NCBI GenBank assembly: GCA_015680685.1
Contig: MNCI01015561.1
Span: 1,519,717-1,583,716 of the forward strand
Source of the DNA: Gnetum montanum
Lineage: Eukaryota > Streptophyta > Gnetopsida > Gnetales > Gnetaceae
DNA length: 64,000 nt
Direction: 5' to 3'
Both the position numbers and the translations under genes were made by a program. Numbering within the stretch: the stretch's first letter is position 1; each line of letters starts with the position of its first letter. The notes beneath the pieces were generated by a model. That model was given only the letters and a program-made list of their open reading frames with translations. It did no database searches and was not told the origin of the DNA. Below, in pieces: positions 1-12,286 of this stretch.

Positions 1-36
1 ACTAGGCATTCAACATGTTGCTGCGTACGATGACAG

Positions 37-1754
37 GGAATTGATTATTTGAAGTATGACAATTGCTATAACGATGGAACAATGCCACAACAGCGGTACA
101 TTCAATTGGATCGATCAAAGTATTGTGCTTTGGTGATTTTAGTCATACATTAACTTCTCATAGAAACAATTTCAGGTATCCAAAGATGAGTCAAGCTCTT
201 AAAAAGACAGGTCGCCCCATCTTCTATTCTATGTGTGAATGGTAATTTGCAGTTCTGCACAACTACCAGTGATTTCTTAAGAGGTATACAGCAGCCTGAC
301 CTGTGATTTGGCAGGGGTCAGCAAGATCCTGCAACATGGGCACCTAACATTGCAAACAGCTGGAGAACTACCGGGGATATTAAGGACAGTTTTCAGAGGT
401 AAATTGGAGAATAATTTATGTAACTACTAACAGCCTTTGTTTTAAGTAACAAGATTTTCGAGCTACTTCTTCAACATAAATCTATATAATTTTCCTATGC
501 CAAGTAGTGTTTGTTAAATTTTTATTTATGGTTGCCCTGCCTGTTTTATTGGTTCAGCGTCATGTCTCTAGCTGATCAAAACGATAGGTGGGCAAGTTAT
601 GCAGGGCCTGGTGCATGGAATGGTATATTAAATGCCCCATCTCAAAGTATTTTGCAACTACTTAAATGATATTTAAGATTACAATTCAAAGATTAACAAA
701 TTTTATGAACAACCAGACCCCGACATGTTGGAGGTTGGCAATGGAAACATGAATAAGGAGGAATACAGATCACATTTCAGTTTGTGGGCATTAATGAAGG
801 TCAAAAGCATTTTGCAAAAATTAAGGTTCACAAAGTGAAAGATTGGATAAAGGTTACTAACAATAAACTTTGGCTTCAATAATTCAGGCACCTTTGCTGA
901 TTGGATGCGATCTCAGGTCAGCAAGTCCGGATACTTTGGAAATTTTAGGTAACAAAGAAGTGATCGATGTTAACCAAGGTAAGATGAGGAAATCTACCTA
1001 CATTTTGATTTTAGAACTAGATTTTCGAACAGCATCCAGTTTCCATTTTTTTAAAAAAAATCATTAACTTAGAGAGAATCCTGTAGATTCCCTGGGAGTG
1101 CAGGGCAAAAAAGTAAGGAAGAATGGGGATCTTGAGGTAAGTAATGCATCTTTCAACTAAAAATTTGTCTATTGTCGTTTAATTCAAGTCCATTATAAAT
1201 ATTTCATTAGTACTTCCAACACCATTATAAGAATGCCATCCCATTCCTATCCAGATATTTAGAAAAAAATAATGTAAATTCCGTGGATTGTTAAATCTCC
1301 CCAATCCCCAGTTTGAAACTACATTCCCCAGCAGCTTCACGTATTGTTTAAAACACTAAACCACTGTTATTGTCAATGAAATATCAGTCGTAGATTATTG
1401 ATGATGATATTGCTTGGGCAGGTGTGGGCTGGTCCACTCTCTGGGAAAAGAGTAGCAGTGGTCCTGTGGAATAGGGGCAATGCAGCAGCCTTCATAACTG
1501 CCAACTGGGCTGACATTGGTCTTCCTGCAAGCTCTGCCTTTGTGGTCAGGGATTTGTGGAAGGTAAGATATTCTTCACTCAAATTAATGATTTTCAATAA
1601 ATTAAATGATTTTCAATGTTTTTATTTATTGGAATGGATGTTGGTTGTTGGTTTGAAAATGCAGCATTCAAATCTTGCTCCAAATCCTGTTGGAAGCCTC
1701 ACAGCTGTTGTTGATCCCCATGCTTGCAAGATGTATGTTTTAACAGCTGCCTAG
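37..1754 (+). CDS. alpha-galactosidase (GH27), 3' part of a multi-exon gene
   Basis: Nine exons join in a consistent reading frame with GT-AG introns: 37-95, 176-241, 315-398, 558-622, 717-799, 888-978, 1087-1136, 1422-1562 and 1665-1754 (stop TAG). The product hydrolyses terminal alpha-galactosyl residues of raffinose-type sugars and galactomannan; plant homologues are apoplastic or vacuolar. The first exon contains [10 protein letters not shown] with the family's nucleophile Asp, and the third contains SWRTTGDI with the acid/base Asp. Later conserved blocks are [62 protein letters not shown] and [11 protein letters not shown]. No frame break or internal stop is seen, so it is likely functional. 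The signal peptide and N-terminal half of the barrel lie upstream of the window. GPGAWN differs from the more common GPGGWN by one residue. Confidence 0.95.
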
Positions 1755-3600
1755 GGCATTTTTTATCCTTCTTTAACAACCCAGTAAAAATAGTGCAGAA
1801 ATGCATCTCCCTCATGCACATGATTGATTCTTCAAAATTATCAAAGAAGATGATGTTAGATGTCCGTGGGAAGCAAATATTTCCATGGCTCAATATCAGC
1901 AAATGAACCAAAGAATTTCTCTGCTGTGGCTCCAGGCTAATAAGACAAAGGTCAACACTGGGAGAAATTGGGCTCAAAAGGATGGATGCCTGTCTTTTCT
2001 CTTACAAACTAGATATCAATATCATATTTAGAAAGCCTGATGATCTTATCATCATAATTTTAATCTTATCCGAACATTTCATGGATTAGCTGTATGAATT
2101 CTCTTTCCTATTCGCGGAGCCAAATTAACATTAATACGTAAATTTCAGATATATCTTTGATCTTTATAATGATAGAGTGAGATGAGAGTAGAAAGAGCAG
2201 TGACTGAATTAAGGTTAAATAATTGACATAATAGTGAGGAACAAGACACGGAATGATCAATGGGAAGGGAGATTGTCAGAGTCGTTACGCACTCAAACCA
2301 TAGCTCGCTTTACTGTTTTCAAAATATTCACGGCATATAATTGGAATTCGACGTGTAACTTCGCATTTTTCAAATAGTTGTTGGGTAAACAATGTAATTT
2401 TTTAATGCAGAGTGTTTAAAAATATTGAATAGCGTATATACCACGCTTAACAATTTTTTATAAAAAATCCGTCCGTATAAATTCGATTACACATGATATT
2501 TATGCATTTAAAGAAAAAGAAATTTAATAGAGTTAGCGGATGGACATGCACGGACCACAAAATGTTCTTTGCGCTATGACTGAGTGGGCTTCAAGTTTCT
2601 TTCTTCGATTTCAAATAAACAGAGGTACACATGTAATTTATTTCTTTATCCTTCAAACTCTGAAATTAGTCTCGTAATTTAGATTTATGTAGAAAATTTT
2701 TAAAACATTTAAAATATTAATATGAATATTTTTTTGTGCCCCAATCTTTCATTGTGAAATAGCTTATTTTCGACCCTTTCCAAAGCCGAAAACCATGCTT
2801 GAAGTTAGTTTTGATGCCTGAGATTTTCCATTTACAACCTCGGCTACCTAATGTTGAATTTATTATTTAAAAGTTATAAAATATAAACCATATCCATAAT
2901 AACATATCCACAAGGCTTCTAACAAATCATTCACACTTCCATAGAATAGATCGAGTCTAAGCCTAAGCGGCTGTGGACTAAGTCCTGATTTTGGTATCTC
3001 TGGGATAATGGTCTTTTAAATATGGCTTCTTTGAGACGTTAATATGTTTGGGTCGCAATATCACTTTTAAAATTGAATTTTGACCCCTTCGTAGAGAATT
3101 TTTAGTTTTTTTTTCTAAATTCATAACCAAGTAAAGTTTCTACGTCTAAACTCTTACCAGTAATGTAATAACATCTTATTAATTTTTAAGTATAAAACCC
3201 ACAAGAAAAACTGGCCGTATCATCTCTGATATAGCCATGGACTCTGTCCACTCCTTCCAGGGAATACTCAAGCTAATATCAACGGATTCCATTGATGGTA
3301 ATAACGGCATATTTGTATTCCTGACCGATCACCCTCAGATATAATAAGCTTTAGCTTGAAGATATTCAAAGTGGGATATTGCTGCAGATCTAGAATAACA
3401 TTTTTGAAGCCTTGAACACGATAGATCATCCTTCGTGTTTGCAGATATCTTAGCAGCGGGAAGAAGCCCTGAACCCCTGCCTGCAAGAAGATAGATAGGA
3501 AAATAACAAACTATGTCTGAGGAGCTTTCACAGGACATTGACAGTGGACTATGTCATTACATGTATCCCTAATTTCAGCTCAAGCAGCAACGGTAGAAAT
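1755..3600. other. AT-rich 3' flank of the alpha-galactosidase; no gene recognised
   Basis: No open frame with recognisable protein similarity was found here. The first few hundred bases after the TAG must include the 3' UTR. The rest is AT-rich single-copy-looking sequence. A short minus-strand frame at about 3480-3270 follows an acceptor-like sequence but could not be tied to a family. Confidence 0.5.
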
Positions 3601-3639
3601 CCATAATTTTTACCATTTGTGTTGTGCTAGCTTTAAGCT

Positions 3640-4390
3640 TTTGTGGCTCTCCTTAAGGTCTTAAATCATTTGGAAAGCTTGATCTAAGCCTTGGGACATC
3701 CTTGTAGGTTGCAGTGTTTGTATTGATGGTTGAGGAGGAGGGTGAATGACTTGATAGTGTACTATGGGCATTACTATAGACAAAAGAGCTTTGAGTGAAC
3801 ACTATCGTAGGTGGGTTAAATAAGGAGAAGGTGGTTTAAGTTAGCACATAGGAATAAAGGGAGCAAAGGAAATGTGAGAAGCTTGTGCAGTTTGGGGTCT
3901 TGCAAAGGGGTCCGTTGGGATGATGAAAGGAGGTGGTGTGGTAGATATCATTGATGACAGTTGTACTAAATGATGTTGAGTTGTAAAAGATATTGATGTG
4001 AATAATGAGGTCAAGTGGGAAGCTTGTTGAGATTGGTGTGTTGCAATAACCAGTGTTGGTCCAAACATGGGAGGATATAAGGGGGTAGATTGGGCAATTT
4101 GATCCATGAAGGATACAAGTGTTGTGGAGTTAGGGATGGTTACCTCTAGAGTTGACCAGTGTGAAAGATCCCCTATGAAAGTATTTGGTTCATACTACAC
4201 CTTAAACTCATCCTATTCCTCTTGGTTTTCATCTGAGCTAATCTCCTCACTCACCTCCTCTAGTTCTACTAGTTGTGCTAGCATATGCATATAGAAATTA
4301 GATAGCTTGATTTAGTCATAAGGTAAGGGAATGTACTCCTTTCCATTCTTGTGAATTATCTCAAACTAATGTTTTAATTTTGACTCTCTA
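3640..4390 (-). pseudogene. gag N-terminal fragment of a D-type retroelement
   Basis: Read on the minus strand this matches the start of the gag at 46215-45400. EIIHKNGKEYIPLPYD here corresponds to ELIHQNWKEYIPFPYN there, followed by an acidic LAQLVELEE stretch and then a Pro/Ser/Thr-rich segment (STPLYPPMFGPTLVIATHQS). The nucleotide sequences also align, for example around the 'aaggtcttgGATCATTT' words. Stop codons interrupt it and it ends near 3640 without the capsid-like core. It sits beyond the left LTR-like repeat, as in a tandem LTR-internal-LTR-internal arrangement left by recombination or by truncation of a neighbouring copy. Confidence 0.55.
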
Positions 4391-4640
4391 CGGGGAATAA
4401 ACAAGCTAGATTGAATTTTTGAATAGATAAAGTTTTAATATTCCTCATTTATGTTTATGTAAGTTGGTTCTAGTCTCATCTGCCTAAGGGACTGTCTACA
4501 CTCAACCACGGTTGGATCCTTATGATCATAGATGTGAATAGCTTCCTTGTATGAGGCCATGTGTGTTATGTTGTGAGGTATGATTGTTGAACAATGAAAA
4601 GACATAAACAATGTGCTAAACCAAGCAACCAGTTAAGTCT

Positions 4641-4823
4641 CCTAGCATGTGAGAGTCGTTGTGAGAACCTTAGCATATGAGATAGTCTCAACATATGAGA
4701 ACCTTAGCATATGAGATAGTCTCAGCGTATGAGACAATCCTTAGTGTATGAGGCAATCTCAGCATATGGGAGTGTTAGTGGATGAGCTTCCTAGTGTATG
4801 GGAGTCTTAGTGTATGAGATTCC
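4641..4823. repeat. 17-bp minisatellite with core CTTAGCATATGAGA
   Basis: About ten degenerate units of 15-20 bp follow each other. Examples are CTTAGCATATGAGATAG, TCTCAACATATGAGAAC and TCTCAGCGTATGAGACAAT. CATATG sits at the centre of most units, and TCTC/GAGA at the ends makes many of them near-palindromic. Confidence 0.85.
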
Positions 4824-5092
4824 ATAACCTTAATGATGTTGCAACCGTAGAGTAATAATAATTAAAAAATTTATGAAAGGAAAATGACCAAGAAATTGTA
4901 AAATGTGAGTGGTGGAAACAAGGATTGTAGTGTACACTACAACTACAAAGGTAGTGTAGGTGGTTATGGTAGCACTATGCACTACATTGGGAGAAAGCTA
5001 ATTTTCTTACATTGTAAAGTGCAAGGGAGGGGAGCAACACTACACACTATAGCCTGAAAATTTAAAGTAAAAATTGTTATAAATAAAATAAG

Positions 5093-5415
5093 TTGCAGGC
5101 TAGATGTTGGATTTTGAAAAACCCAGAATAAATGTTAAAAATTAAATAAAGCAAAATAGAATGCAGGCTACATGCTAGATTTTGGAAAACCTAAAATAAA
5201 TTTTAGCAATTAGTACAAACAAGATTAGTTGTAGGTCACATGCTTGCCTTTTGGGGAAATCCAACACTTAATAGAAAAATTTAAAATGGTCAAGATTGTT
5301 GTAGGCCATACGTTGGGTTTTGGGAAAAATCCAACTTTAACTTTGAAAAATTTAAGTGGTTAAGATTGGTTGTAGGCCATACGCTAGATTTTTGAAAAAC
5401 TTAACACTAACAAAA
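5093..5415. repeat. 70-bp tandem repeat, five copies
   Basis: Units start at about 5093, 5162, 5229, 5299 and 5370. Each opens with TTGYAGGYYAYAYGYT, continues with a short 'gattttggaaaa' segment and ends with an A-rich stretch before 'aagattg'. Spacing is 67-71 bp. It lies inside the left D LTR-like repeat; the right copy (46440-48889) carries a different, 319-bp duplication. Confidence 0.85.
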
Positions 5416-7571
5416 AAAAAAATTAGAATGGGCTTTAGTGAAGAAGTTGAGCATAGGCCCTTTTTCTAGCACTAGAAAACTATAGCATTTGAAAAATTTG
5501 ATGCTAGAGATTCGAGAAATTTTAGCATAAAATAGTTTTAACTTTGGATCCATGGGTCTTACAAAAGGATCCAAAGCACCTAGGATGATCTTTTTGATTA
5601 TCCAAGGACTTATAAATCTATTACCAATACTTGTAATAAAAATTTAATGAATATGAAAAGGCAGTTGACATGCTAGAATTGAGTGCAGAGAAATGTAAAG
5701 AAAAATGTGGCAAACTAATGAAACTGTAAACTTGTATTAAAATGATAAAAAAATCATGGAACTAAAGTTTAGAGAATACATGTTTTGGAAATCTAATGTC
5801 CAAGAGCTCAAAAGGAAATCCTTGGGACTTGATATAACTCACAGGATGTATTTTGTAGTTAGACCTATATAATGTCCAAGAGTATCCTATATGATTTTCT
5901 CTTTGACCTTTGCTCATCATTGGTTTTCTCTGCTACTTTGATTTATGTTGGGAAGAAAATGGTTGCTAACTCTTGGGTATTTGCATTTCTCCAAAAGTCT
6001 CAAGTTTAGCCTAGAAGAAAATTTGTCAAAAGTCCTTATGATAAAATAGATCTTTATTTGATAGGTCTTCGGTCCCTATTTTTTTGTTGGTTAATTCTAC
6101 CATGATTGCTAATAGATTTTTGGAAAATTCTATTGCATCTGGAACACCTCCATGTAGCATATGATCAAGTTTAGCTAATTTTTGCTCTCCATATGCTGCC
6201 CTCACATGTTGCCCAGTGTGTGGGATTGGAATGCCCAATGTATGGGATTAAAGCCCAAATCTTACATGTTGCCTTTACAAGCTATTTGGTGTATGGAACT
6301 ACAATGCTTGGAGTATGAGACAAAAATAGCAAACTTTATAGCTATTGCACCTAGAAAATTTAGTTACTAGAAAATAAAAAATCGTAAGTGTGGCATAGTT
6401 TTGCACCTAGGTGGTTTGGCCAATCACCTAGGGACTTAAGAAATGTAAATAAGGGTAAAAAAAATGTAAAATATTGTTGATCTAATCTAGGAAATAAATG
6501 TACAAAATAAAATCATAATAACTTTACATAGCAAATAAACTATGAATTTTATTACAATGAAAATATTGTAAATACAAAGTTTGCACTATAGTCAACTCCA
6601 TGATCCAGGTATTCCCCACCTCCCAAAGCCAAAAATCCTTATAGGTTTCTCTCATAGATCTACAATGTTGGTCATAGTGAGGTAAGGTGTGTGAAGGACT
6701 TTTGTCACAATATAGGTACCATGTTGGGAGTCTTGATGCCTAGGTAGTCTAGTGTTGCTCCAAGAAGTCTCACACAAGCCTCAAGGTTACAACTGTTTTG
6801 AATGGCCAAAGGCTCCACACTTAAGAATTTCCAGAAGCTTTATGTTTGCTCTTAATTCAAAAGCCTAGGAATTGCCAAGCGGTGGAACTCAAGAAGCGAA
6901 GAACCTCTACTAGGTGTTTGAAATTGGCTTATATAGGTTATATGGCTGCTTAATTTTTGCTATAAATTTCTACCATGATTACTAATAGATTGGTGCCATG
7001 TGCAAGTGTGGCAAGTGTTTGATTTTAGCGTAGCTACTATTTATGGTAAGTTTTAATACCCCCAAGTCACCAAAACCATGCTGGTTATAAAAAAAAGTAA
7101 ATGGACTTTTTATCCATGCTGGCTTCTCCCACCTATGTTGGTCTTCCAATAGTGACACTGAAATTTGATGAAATATGAAACTTCAACCACTCCAACGTTG
7201 GCCTTATGGTGACTATGCTGGCCATAGTTGGAAGGATGAAAGTCAAATTCCCTAACACTAGGCATAGGTGCCTCTAGCATATTAAAGGGCATACCCCCTG
7301 CAAAACCCATGAAAATGATAATTTTGACAATCCAAAAGGCATTTTTGGCCTTCCCAAGCCAAAATATAGACATGGTAGGATTTTTTCACTTGGGAAATGA
7401 GGCTACAACAACTTATGAGGCATTTTTTAGCTCCAAAAGTTAAAGTATGTGAAATTACATCTCATGGATTACAATCTTCACATTTTACAATGAAATTCGA
7501 GCCTTGAGTTTCATGGGGTGACAGTTATAATGTAAAAGAGGTTGTGACATGGATTTTTTAATGGTGTTTCA

Positions 7572-7584
7572 TTAGCCCCTCTTT
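7572..7584 (-). other. polypurine tract next to left D LTR
   Basis: On the minus strand the sequence reads AAAGAGGGGCTAA immediately before the TG at 7571. A purine run directly 5' of a 3' LTR primes plus-strand synthesis in retroelements. Its position says that the interior of the element lies to the right of this LTR. Confidence 0.55.
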
Positions 7585-9580
7585 GTTGATGTTTTGAGAA
7601 TTAACATGAGAGACATCGACAAAGAACACAAAACACCACTATAGACCCATCACCAACATTCTCTCTCCATGCTTGATTCAGTAGTGTTGAACAATGTCAA
7701 AGAGTTCTTATGATGATGAGAAGAGGTTATGAAGGAATAACAAAGGCTATATTTGGTTATAAAGGAATGGTCAAAAGGTTAATGATGAGTTCCAAATGTT
7801 GACACCATGATTATGGTTATGGTAATGAAATTTTGAATGGTTGATGAGGACTTTGTGCTTTGTGTTTTCAAGATAAAGGTCACTTGGTAATGTTTTGAGG
7901 AACCAATATCTTGCTCCAAGGTTTGTTTGGCCATTAGGCTTCTCCCTTTGTGTGTTCTGAGCCATTGATCTATCTTTCATTCTTCATCAGCCTTTTGGCT
8001 TCTTTGCAGTTTTGCTCCCCATTTTTTTTGCGAGGTAAAAACTTCATTGGGTTTCATTGCCAAGGCCAATTTTGATTTGGTTTTCCTATTGAATGAGATG
8101 TATAACATTCAATGGACTTGGTGGAGCATGATGAAGGAAATGTCTAATGGCCATATTACATGAGTGTCAAACATAGGTCATCATTGTTATTTAGGGTAAT
8201 GGAAGTTACAATTAGGTTATGGGATTGTGGCTTAAGGATGGGTAATGGAAGTGATGTGTCGCAAGCACTCTTGATACAACACGACAAGCTAACCAAATCT
8301 TATGTATCAAGGTCATATGATAACTTGCTGCTGTAATGAGTTACACCTCCATGATGACATCCCAAGATTAATCCTACTAGCACAACTCCAAGAAAATAAG
8401 AAATATATATGAGAAAACATGTTGTTATAAGATAATGCATAAGACCACATGAGACAACCAGTAGACCAGATCATCATAGGTCACAATTGTTACAACATAG
8501 AAAGAGAGATCTGTGCAATGTGCATTGGATTCAAAAAGATTTGAAGTTCATTCTTTGTGCCAAACAAGAAGGGATAAGGCGAGCATGCAGGCTCACTTAT
8601 TGTAGATCATCGAAGTCATCAACATTGATCATTCATTGCAACCTGTCAACAATGATAAACAACACTACAAGCAAACATGTGAGTGTTAGATGTAATTAGG
8701 GCTATGTGATAGCTTTAATGTTTCATTGCAAGGATTTGATGATGTATTGAGCATGCTTAAGTTCTAGTGAGGAACTTGATTTCATGCGTTTTCTCTTCAC
8801 CACCATGATTTAGATGGAAATTTTAACTAAGGGATCCTTCATGATGTTTGTAGCTTCAAGGTCAGTGGCCATCAAGTTAATTCATGATGTTAATGCTATA
8901 TGATAGAATGGTCTTAAGGCTTAATGCTTCGATATTTTAGGTTAACTTAATCTAACAACATCATGGGAAGGGTCCATTTGGGTTTTAGGGCCACTTGAAT
9001 TTGCTTCCTCATCCTCCTAGCTTAATCTTGCATGACAACATAAGCACATCAAGTGGCATTTGTGTAATAAAATGATTAAATAATGTGAAATACTTTAATA
9101 GTAAAGTAGAGCTAACTCAAACAAAATAAATTGATGCTAAACAAGGTCAAAACATGGTCAACAAAGGTTACAAGTGGTAGGTTAGGATAAATAAGGTGAA
9201 ATAAAGACCAAATGATGTAAAATAGTGTCCAAAAAGGTCAAACAAGGCCTTAATGATGTCAAATGGTAGTAACATTTGGTGGAACAAGGCCTAAATAATA
9301 AGGAAATGATGAAAATGAAGCCAAATGACATCAAATGATGGGGCAAAGAAGGTCAATGGTGCATGAAAAGATCAAATCAAGTCAAAACATAATGAAATGA
9401 TGCCAAATCATTCAATGTGGAAAAAAGGGATAAAAAATGATTAATATTGATTAACCAGGGTTAGATTTTTCCAATTTTAGGCGTTAGTGGATCCTAGGAG
9501 AAGGCTACAAGATTGATAGTTAATTTTGAACACCTAAGGAGGTTGTCTTGAAGCTGGTTAAGGTAAAAAATGAGGCTTTT
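7585..9580. other. non-coding element interior
   Basis: No supported ORF. From about 9070 to 9450 there is a loose repetition of words such as AAATGATGTCAAATG and AAGGTCAAA on one strand, suggesting an old minisatellite. The remainder has no pattern I could name. It is probably untranslated interior of element D. Confidence 0.4.
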
Positions 9581-9589
9581 TTGGGCATC

Positions 9590-11860
9590 CACATTGGATC
9601 CATGCTGGCCAGCATGGATGGGGTAAACCCCAACACGGATAGTGTGGAAATGTGGGTTTCTAGGTTTATTATGGCCATTTTTAGGGTCCTTATGGTTTGT
9701 ATGGTCAACGTAGTGGGCTAGGGATGAAGATTTGTTAATTTTAATATTAATTTAACCCTCTAGAAGGCATAAATATAACCCAAAACTACCATCTATGCTA
9801 GGACTATGTTGGCTAGTGTGGTCCTAGCATGGGTGCATGGAAAAAAAATGATTTTATGGCATCCCAAGATTGAAATTGGTGTATTATTGACTTCCTAGGG
9901 TAGTGTAGGACCATGAGGATTGGAATTGGTGATTTTGAAGTTAAAATAGGCAAACAAAAGTGGGCTTTGGGGTCTTACCCCTCAAAGTTATGCTGGCCAA
10001 TGTAGTTGGGGGTGGTCCTAGAATGGAGAGGCTAGACTTGGTGTTTTTATATATAAAATAGGGTCTAATTGCAACTGTGTTTAGGGTTTTGAGGTTGTAT
10101 GCTTTCACAATCAAGCTTTAAGGGCATTTGGTGGAGGTTATGCTAGTAAAGCCCTCTTTGGAGCCCAACTATGTTGGAGCCACGTTGGCCAATGTGGCTT
10201 TGGCATCCTTGAACATAGTCACCTTTGATTTTTGGTTCTTGGTGAGTTTTAGAGGCAAATTAACTGAGTTTTCAAGCTTCCAGGGTTAATAGTATTCATG
10301 GTTATGGTTTGGGCTTGTAATTGTTAATGTTAAGGGTTGTTTGAGTCGAGGCATGGTCATAGCCCCTAGACTATGCTAGCCAATGTTGTCCTAGCATGGA
10401 TGAGGGGGTATAATGAGTTTTTTGCCATTTTAAAGCTAGTTTCCAAGGTTTGGGAGTCTCGAGAGGCTTCGACAGGGTTCTAGGATTGAAACCATCATTT
10501 TGAAATCAAAATTTACAACCAGAAGTGGATTTTTAAACCTTACTCCCCAGAGCCATGTTGGCTAGTATGGTTGGGGGTGGCCCCAACATGGATAAGAAAA
10601 ATTTGACATTTCTATGATAAAAAAAGAGGCCAAATCATAGTTGTTTACAAGGTTTTAAAGTTCAAAGTTTTCAGAGTTAAGTTCTAGGCCATTTGGAATG
10701 CTGGGGTGTAAGCAAAACTAGTTTGAAACCTCACCCACATTGAAGCCATGTTGGCTAGCATGGCTTTGGTCCCACTCAATGTAGATGAGAAAAATATGGT
10801 GTTTTTATGGTCAAAACTAGGCTAAATTGTAGATGGTTGCAAGGTCTTGGGATTATAGGCTTCTTGAGTCAATTTTTAGACTATTTGGTGTATTGTGTTA
10901 CTGGCATAATTGGTTAAAAATCTCACCCACATTGGGTAGCATGGCTCTAGCCTTCCTTAGTGTGGTTACATTTGGATTTTGAATTTTGGTAGGTTTTGGT
11001 GTGGAATCGACCAAGTTCTTGAGTTCCTGAGGTTATTGGTGAACTTAATATTATCAATTTGAAGGCTTTTCAATGGTTTTTATGGTCATCCCCACTTGGG
11101 CTACATTAGCCAACATAACATCAATGTGGATGAAGAGGGAATGATAGATTCTTGCCATTTTGACTCAAGTTCTAGGGCTTGGTAGTCTTTGGAGGCTTTG
11201 ACAAGGTTTTAGGATTAGGGGGATGAGTTTTGAGGCCAATTTGGTATGTTTATGATTTTTTATGGCTTATCCTTAGAGTACCCATGCTAGACCCACACTG
11301 GCTAGTGTGAGTGATGGCTTTCTTAGCATGGATAGATGGTTTATGATGAAATCTGACTTATTTTTAGTTGATTTTTGGTTACCAAAGACTCTAAGAAGGC
11401 ATAGAGGTCATGATGTATCAATTTAGAGATTATTTTTGGTATTTTATGGTCACACCCCATCCAACCATGCTAGCTAGCATGGTTGCAATTCTTCCTAGTG
11501 TGGATCCATTAAAATCCATGGGTTTTGCCACTTTTTGTTAGGTTTGACCAAGTCCCAGAGTTTCTGGAGGCTCCTACTAGGGTTTTAGGCTTTATATGAT
11601 TATTCCAAAGTCAAGTTGAGGTCTTATTGGTGTTTGGAGTGCCTTCCCCCTAAAGCCACTTTGGCTAGCATAGATGGGCTCTAGGCTAGCGTGACTATCC
11701 AAAATAGCAAATTTTGTTAGTGGCGTTTAGCTTCCTTGATGTTTGGTTTTTACAATGTGTTAACCTCTAGTTTCCAATTTTGGCATAGGATTTTTTAAGG
11801 ATTTAATGTGTTGTGAATGGTGGCTAAACCCATGTTGGCCAACATGGATGAGGTAGGTTT
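9590..11860. repeat. 186-bp tandem array, about 13 diverged copies
   Basis: A motif of the form ATGTTGGCTAGCATGG recurs with anchors at about 9606, 9810, 9994, 10186, 10377, 10559, 10752, 10933, 11107, 11299, 11471, 11662 and 11836. The intervals are 172-204 bp, mean about 186. The copy at 11464-11483 is a near-perfect palindrome around CTAGCTAG (CCATGCTAGCTAGCATGG). Between anchors the units have diverged strongly, but phrases such as 'ggttttaggattg' and 'tggaggct' also recur. Similar words (CCATGCTGGC) occur in the D LTR-like repeats at 7075-7230 and 48340-48560. Confidence 0.8.
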
Positions 11861-12286
11861 TGGTGGTAATTGGGGTTTAGAGTTCATCACAAGGCTTTTT
11901 GGAGATTCAACCTCAGCGTAGATTGGGGTTTTGGTTATGGATTCCATTGCATTGGGATTTTTACTGTTTTGCTTGGGAGGTGCCTAGTGGGGTCCACCCA
12001 AATTTAAATGGTGTTTTTGTTCTACACTTCCCACCATCCTAGCATTGCTAAGACTTTCTCCCTTTGCACTATCAGTTCACTATGAGTTAATTGAGTGATG
12101 GAATTGCTGGTAGTGAATTGTTATTTTTACTCAATATCACTAGTAGCACATAGTTTCAGAGCTCTCCCGGTGATTTTGGTTCAAAATTCATCAATTCTTA
12201 GCATTGATTGATCATTCTCCATCAAGTAGCAACATTGGTGCTAAGGGTTTGAAGAATTTGAAGGTTTTCTACACTGTTGCTTCAAA

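Larger units (their letters stand above)
4600..7571 (-). mobile_element. LTR-like repeat of element D, left copy
   Basis: The stretch from about 5900 to 7571 is repeated in the same orientation at about 47400-48889, including the shared text around 6650-6800 and 47890-48040. Homology stops abruptly at TGGTGTTTCA (7562-7571), which read on the minus strand is a TG start. It is preceded on that strand by a purine-rich AAAGAGGGGC tract, as expected for the U3 start of a 3' LTR. The inner (lower-coordinate) boundary near 4600 is not resolved. The copy contains two tandem repeat arrays (separate entries). No coding capacity is seen. Confidence 0.6.

Noticed and set aside
3268-3538. Minus-strand frame AGVQGFFPLLRYLQTRR after an acceptor-like AG, faintly like the NAD-binding part of ferric reductase/NOX proteins
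   Set aside because: Only one short block, no neighbouring exons or conserved nucleotide-binding motif; similarity too weak to annotate.
9590-11860. CRISPR-like array, because of regularly spaced short repeats
   Set aside because: The repeated motif is diverged, the interval is about 186 bp and the setting is plant retroelement DNA. It is a decayed tandem satellite.
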